Source: CAZXVU01 sp964644465 (GTDB lineage Bacteria > Chlamydiota > Chlamydiia > Chlamydiales > SM23-39). From it: a stretch of DNA of 15,986 nucleotides. A program made the position numbers and the translations under genes. Numbering within the stretch: the first letter of the stretch is position 1; the number at the start of each line of letters is the position of its first letter. The notes under the pieces are model-generated. The model saw nothing but the letters and a program-made list of their open reading frames with translations. It searched no databases and was not told the DNA's origin. Location: the NCBI GenBank assembly GCA_964644465.1, contig CAZXVU010000043.1, positions 1 to 15,986 of the forward strand. Direction: 5' to 3'. This document shows positions 12,997 through 15,986 of the stretch, piece after piece.

Positions 12997-13902
12997 TTAT
13001 GCGCCTTTTTGCAGACGTTCGATTCTTTCCTCAATTGGGGGATGGCTTGAGAAAAGGTAGAGCAGCCCTTTTTTGGAGGGATGGGAAATTTTGAAGGCGG
13101 CCATTGCTGGGTTTTCTTTGCGCGGGTCATGGATCTCTTGAAGAACGCGAAGAGTTTTCAAGGCGGAAATCATCGAATCTTTCCCAGCGAGACGTGCGCC
13201 TCCTGCATCAGCGCGAAATGACCGATGGCGGGAATAGGCTGCGACGACAAGCGATCCAACAATCATAAAAATCACAACGAACAGATAGACAAAGAGGATG
13301 TAGCTCATCATGCTCCCGCCGCCGCTTTCGCGGTTTCGGCCAAGACCTGAAACAACATAGGCAAGAACGCGTGCAAGGAACATCACAAAAGCGTTCACCA
13401 CGCCTTGCAGAAGAGTCATCGTGACCATATCGCCGTTGGCAATATGGGAAACTTCATGGCCGATAACAGCTTCAACTTCATTGTCTTTCATCCTGTTTAG
13501 GAGGCCTGTTGAAACGGCGACGAGCGCGCGGCTGCGTGTGGGTCCTGTTGCAAATGCATTCACTTCATTGGAACGGTAGATGCCGACTTCTGGAAGGGGA
13601 AGTCCTGCGCTATTTGCAAGATGGTGCACTGTATCGAGAAGCCTGCGTTGTTCTGGATCGCGTGTATTTGGATCGACGACTTGCACGCCCATCATCCATT
13701 TTGCCATGATGCGGGAAAGCGCAAGCGAAATGAAAGCACCTCCCATACCCCAGATGAGGCAGAAGATCATCAGAGAATTGTAATCGATTCCATAAGCTGC
13801 GAAGTAAGGCCGTATATTTAGCAAGTTGAGAACAATCGAGATCATGAAGATCACAAGAAAGTTCAACGCAAGAAAAAGAAAAATTCGTTTTGCAAATGCC
13901 AT
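12997..13902 (-). CDS. htpX: M48 membrane zinc metalloprotease HtpX
   Basis: Inner-membrane protease that in E. coli degrades damaged membrane proteins together with FtsH. The 301 residues show the family layout: two N-terminal membrane segments (about 7-27 and 44-64), the zinc motif HEVSH at 149-153, two further hydrophobic segments (about 163-187 and 199-223), and the C-terminal HPPIEERI near 289-296. The region that normally supplies the third zinc ligand (SRHREF...AD in E. coli, Glu then Asp four residues on) reads SRHRSFRAD here, with Ser228 (codon TCA at 13221-13219) in place of Glu. This may impair zinc binding. GGTGAG lies about 11 nt before the ATG, and TAAAAT at 13933-13928 is a possible -10. 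Confidence 0.92.
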   Translation of the reverse strand: MAFAKRIFLFLALNFLVIFMISIVLNLLNIRPYFAAYGIDYNSLMIFCLIWGMGGAFISLALSRIMAKWMMGVQVVDPNTRDPEQRRLLDTVHHLANSAGLPLPEVGIYRSNEVNAFATGPTRSRALVAVSTGLLNRMKDNEVEAVIGHEVSHIANGDMVTMTLLQGVVNAFVMFLARVLAYVVSGLGRNRESGGGSMMSYILFVYLFVVIFMIVGSLVVAAYSRHRSFRADAGGARLAGKDSMISALKTLRVLQEIHDPRKENPAMAAFKISHPSKKGLLYLFSSHPPIEERIERLQKGA

Positions 13903-14100
13903 AAAATTTTACTCACCGTTTTGAATCATTTTATCTGATTTTCAGTTAAAAAGTAAGGTTTTCTGGATTTCGATTGCGTGAAATTTTCTTTTCTGTCATG
14001 TATTCGGAGAAAACGGAGAAAAACCCCTTCTAGCGTATCTGTAAAGGGGAATTTTTAAAAAGATCTCTCGACAGATTCAAAACTTTAGCAGTAGGCAAAA
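13903..14100. promoter_or_regulatory. Divergent intergenic region between htpX and the 78-residue gene
   Basis: This 198-nt AT-rich gap must hold promoters for both directions. For htpX a minus-strand TAAAAT (13933-13928) is visible with a poor -35. For the plus-strand gene I find no convincing pair; TTGCGT (13974-13979) lacks a good -10. A tandem CGGAGAAAA repeat (14005-14013, 14014-14022) is followed by the hairpin listed separately. Confidence 0.3.
14005..14056 (+). other. Tandem 9-mer followed by terminator-like leader hairpin
   Basis: Two copies of CGGAGAAAA (14005-14022) lead directly into CCCCTT (14024-14029), which pairs with AAGGGG (14044-14049) around a 14-nt loop; AATTTTT follows (14050-14056). 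The hairpin plus T tract lies 45-77 nt before a start codon and no plus-strand gene precedes it. It could be an attenuator or a stabilising leader of the small gene. The 6-bp stem and long loop make it weaker than a standard terminator. Confidence 0.4.
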
Positions 14101-14337
14101 ATGGTTAAACCAATCAAAGTCGAAGAAAAAACCAACGAAATCGCTCTTAGCAAAGTCAAGAAAGCTCTCGGCGATAAATGCGCCTGCTTTGTTTTGATTA
14201 CCTGTACAGAAGCTCACTCCGACGGAAAAATGGAAGTTGAGATGAACTATGAAGGCGATGAAAGTTTAGCAGCATTTCTTGTTGAAAATGCCAGCCAAGT
14301 TTTCGACGATCGGATTAATCAACGCGAATCTAAATAG
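14101..14337 (+). CDS. Small acidic protein of unknown function
   Basis: I do not recognise this 78-residue protein. It reads as a compact alpha/beta fold: an N-terminal Lys/Glu-rich helix (about 5-24), a Cys-containing strand (KCACFVLITCT at 26-36 with Cys27, Cys29, Cys35), a second strand (KMEVEMNYEG at 43-52) and a C-terminal helix (SLAAFLVENASQVFDDRI at 55-72). No signal peptide or membrane segment is present. Support for it being real: an AGG ribosome site 6 nt before the ATG, its own gap on both sides, and codon use like its neighbours. It is divergent from htpX and 60 nt upstream of the dipeptidase gene, which seems to have its own promoter. Confidence 0.7.
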   Translation: MVKPIKVEEKTNEIALSKVKKALGDKCACFVLITCTEAHSDGKMEVEMNYEGDESLAAFLVENASQVFDDRINQRESK

Positions 14338-14341
14338 CTCC

Positions 14342-14370
14342 TTGATTCCAATTTTTCCGCACTCTATCAT
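14342..14370 (+). promoter_or_regulatory. Promoter of the M20 dipeptidase pair
   Basis: TTGATT (14342-14347, first four bases consensus) and TATCAT (14365-14370, 5/6) are 17 nt apart. The start would be near 14377, about 20 nt before the ATG at 14398, with AAAGG at 14383-14387 as ribosome site. It begins 4 nt after the stop of the 78-residue gene. Confidence 0.55.
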
Positions 14371-14397
14371 CGGGACTATTTAAAAGGTCCTCCCACC

Positions 14398-15765
14398 ATG
14401 GCGTCACTGACAGAACTTAAAAAATGGATGCATCAGCACAAAGCTGAAGTCAGAGAAGATTTCTTCCGCTTTCTCCGCTTTAAATCGATTAGCAATGATC
14501 CCGATTGTAAAAAAGAGATGTCTGCATGCAGCCATTGGGTCCGAGACTATTTTGTCAAAAAAATCGGCATGAAGGCCGAGTGCATTGAAACAGTAGGATA
14601 TCCTCTTGTTTACGCCGAAGATTTACGTGCCGGACCTGATGCGCCGACGCTATTGATCTATGGTCATTACGATGTGCAGCCAGTCGATCCAATTGAGCTT
14701 TGGAAAAGCGATCCGTTTGAGCCGACTGAACGGGATGGTCTTGTGTATGCGAGGGGCACAGCAGATGATAAAGGGCAGATTCTTTACGCAATGCTTGCAG
14801 CAAAGGCGTGGAAAGATTTAGGACGGGAGCTGCCCGTCAATCTGAAATTTTGTATCGAAGGGGAAGAAGAGTCTTCTAGCATCGGCCTTGCCAATGCAAT
14901 TCCCAAAATGAAAGATAAATTCAGCTCTGATTATTTATTAGTTCCTGATTTCGGCCAAATCGATCGAGAAAATCCTGCAATTTCACTAGGGGCAAGAGGA
15001 TTGGTTTGTTTAGAAGTGGCATTGATCGGCTCGAATAGCGATCTCCATTCAGGAGTTCACGGAGGAATGGCGTACAATCCGAATCGGGCCTTAGCTGAAC
15101 TTCTCTCTAAGCTTTGGGACGAAAATGGAAAAGTGCGCGTGCCCCATTTCTATGAGGATGTCCTCGAGCCAAGCGCTGAAGATCTGAAACAGTATGCTGT
15201 CCGTTTTGAAAAAGAGAAATACCAAAAAGAGTTTGGAATAGGTGCTTTAGGTGGTGAGAAAGGACGGAATCTGGCGGAAGCGAATGTATTTAGGCCCACT
15301 CTCGAGATCAATGGGATGGGCGGAGGTTATATAGGCCCTGGCTTCAAGACTGTGATCCCCGCTCAAGCCATCGCTAAAATTTCCTGCCGTTTGGTTCCCA
15401 ATCAAGATCCTGAAAAAATTGCGAGAGGGGTTGTCGAATTTTTGAAAAAGAATACAGTCCCAGGCATGAAAGTGAAAACAGAGGTCCTGACCGCAGAACT
15501 CGCTTTCCGCGGCAATCCCAATTCCCAGCTTGCAAAAGCAGTTTCTCTTGCAGTGGAAGAGGCGACAGGCAAGAAATGCCATAAAATCCTTTCAGGCGGT
15601 TCCATTCCCATCATTGCAACTCTAGCGAAAGCAACGAATGCGGAAATTGTTGGGATGGGATTCGGGCTTCCTGAAGACAACATTCATGCGCCGAATGAAA
15701 ATTTCGATTTTGACCGGATTGAAAAAGGATTTCTGACAGTAGCGAGGACATTAGAACTATTATGA
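14398..15765 (+). CDS. M20-family zinc dipeptidase (carnosinase/CNDP-like)
   Basis: Hydrolyses dipeptides or related amides using two zinc ions in the cytosol. All expected residues are present: His90 and Asp92 in YGHYDVQP, the bridging Asp123 in RGTADDKGQ, the catalytic pair Glu157/Glu158 in EGEEESSS, Asp184 in VPDFGQ and His430 in NIHAPNEN. The lid/dimerisation domain is about 200-310, with DLHSGVHGG at 215-223. The 455-residue length is typical. There is no signal peptide. It overlaps its downstream paralogue by 4 nt (ATGA, 15762-15765), so the two are co-translated. For an intracellular bacterium, a role in using host-derived peptides is a reasonable inference; the exact substrate cannot be told. 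Confidence 0.93.
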   Translation: MASLTELKKWMHQHKAEVREDFFRFLRFKSISNDPDCKKEMSACSHWVRDYFVKKIGMKAECIETVGYPLVYAEDLRAGPDAPTLLIYGHYDVQPVDPIELWKSDPFEPTERDGLVYARGTADDKGQILYAMLAAKAWKDLGRELPVNLKFCIEGEEESSSIGLANAIPKMKDKFSSDYLLVPDFGQIDRENPAISLGARGLVCLEVALIGSNSDLHSGVHGGMAYNPNRALAELLSKLWDENGKVRVPHFYEDVLEPSAEDLKQYAVRFEKEKYQKEFGIGALGGEKGRNLAEANVFRPTLEINGMGGGYIGPGFKTVIPAQAIAKISCRLVPNQDPEKIARGVVEFLKKNTVPGMKVKTEVLTAELAFRGNPNSQLAKAVSLAVEEATGKKCHKILSGGSIPIIATLAKATNAEIVGMGFGLPEDNIHAPNENFDFDRIEKGFLTVARTLELL

Positions 15766-15986
15766 AAGAACTCAAAAAGTGGCTAAAAGAACATAGAGCT
15801 GAAATTCGGGAAGATTATTTCCAATTCCTCCGTTTTAAATCGATCAGCACCGATCCAGTTTATAAGAAAGATCTTCATGCTTGCTGCGATTGGGTCAGGA
15901 GTTTTATCGAAAGAAAAATCGGCATGAGAGCAGAGCGGATTGAAACAGAAGGAGCTCCTGTTGTCTACGCAGAAGATTTCCTGGCA
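15762..15986 (+). CDS. Second M20-family dipeptidase, truncated by the window end
   Basis: An open frame of 75 codons begins at ATG 15762 and runs off the window. Its N-terminus (MKELKKWLKEHRAEIRED, later LRFKSIS and KIGMRAERIET) is a close paralogue of the preceding dipeptidase: by hand count 46 of 74 aligned residues match, with no gaps. The start overlaps the TGA stop of the first gene, an ATGA coupling. The catalytic motifs lie beyond the window, so activity cannot be judged. It was most likely produced by tandem duplication. Confidence 0.88.
   Translation, partial: MKELKKWLKEHRAEIREDYFQFLRFKSISTDPVYKKDLHACCDWVRSFIERKIGMRAERIETEGAPVVYAEDFLA

Overview
The window looks like a piece of chromosome from a member of the Chlamydiota outside the Chlamydiaceae (an amoeba- or arthropod-associated 'environmental' chlamydia such as a waddlia- or parachlamydia-type organism; the species cannot be fixed from sequence alone). 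The main reason is the run rplY/ctc - pth - rpsF - rpsR - rplI - ispE, which from memory is the order found in Chlamydia (the CT799-CT804 block of C. trachomatis). It is combined here with genes that Chlamydiaceae lack, above all hldD/hldE for LPS heptose.

Layout. Positions 1-370 hold no gene. They carry a hairpin, an unusual GC-rich inverted repeat built from a GGGCAC-type hexamer, and a promoter for tRNA-Gln (371-442). From 465 to 4568 a tightly spaced plus-strand cluster runs prs, rplY, pth, rpsF, rpsR, rplI, ispE: PRPP synthesis, ribosomal proteins, peptidyl-tRNA recycling and one isoprenoid step. hldD and hldE follow (4611-6958) and overlap each other by 7 nt. They supply the kinase and epimerase steps of ADP-heptose synthesis, but the nucleotidyltransferase half of HldE appears degenerate. 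hldE runs 61 nt into the 3' end of the convergent gene mnmA (6898-8025, tRNA 2-thiouridylase).

From 8211 to 12878 lies a block that looks accessory. It holds a 722-residue membrane-associated AAA+ ATPase with an ATAD3-like ATPase module, a secreted multicopper oxidase with all copper ligands, and on the minus strand a helix-turn-helix/Fic pair that fits the 'mobile mystery protein A/B' families. Core-type genes resume with htpX (minus strand, membrane zinc protease with one apparent zinc-ligand substitution), a small unrecognised 78-residue protein with a structured leader, and two translationally coupled M20 dipeptidase paralogues, the second cut by the window edge.

The most interesting signals are: a textbook intrinsic terminator (9-bp perfect stem plus T tract) buried inside the ispE reading frame, where it could act as a translation-sensitive attenuator; the HldE whose second catalytic centre has been lost without a frameshift; the ATAD3-like ATPase; the htpX ligand change; and the hexamer-based inverted repeat upstream of tRNA-Gln. 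All functional statements come from reading motifs by eye; no database search was run.
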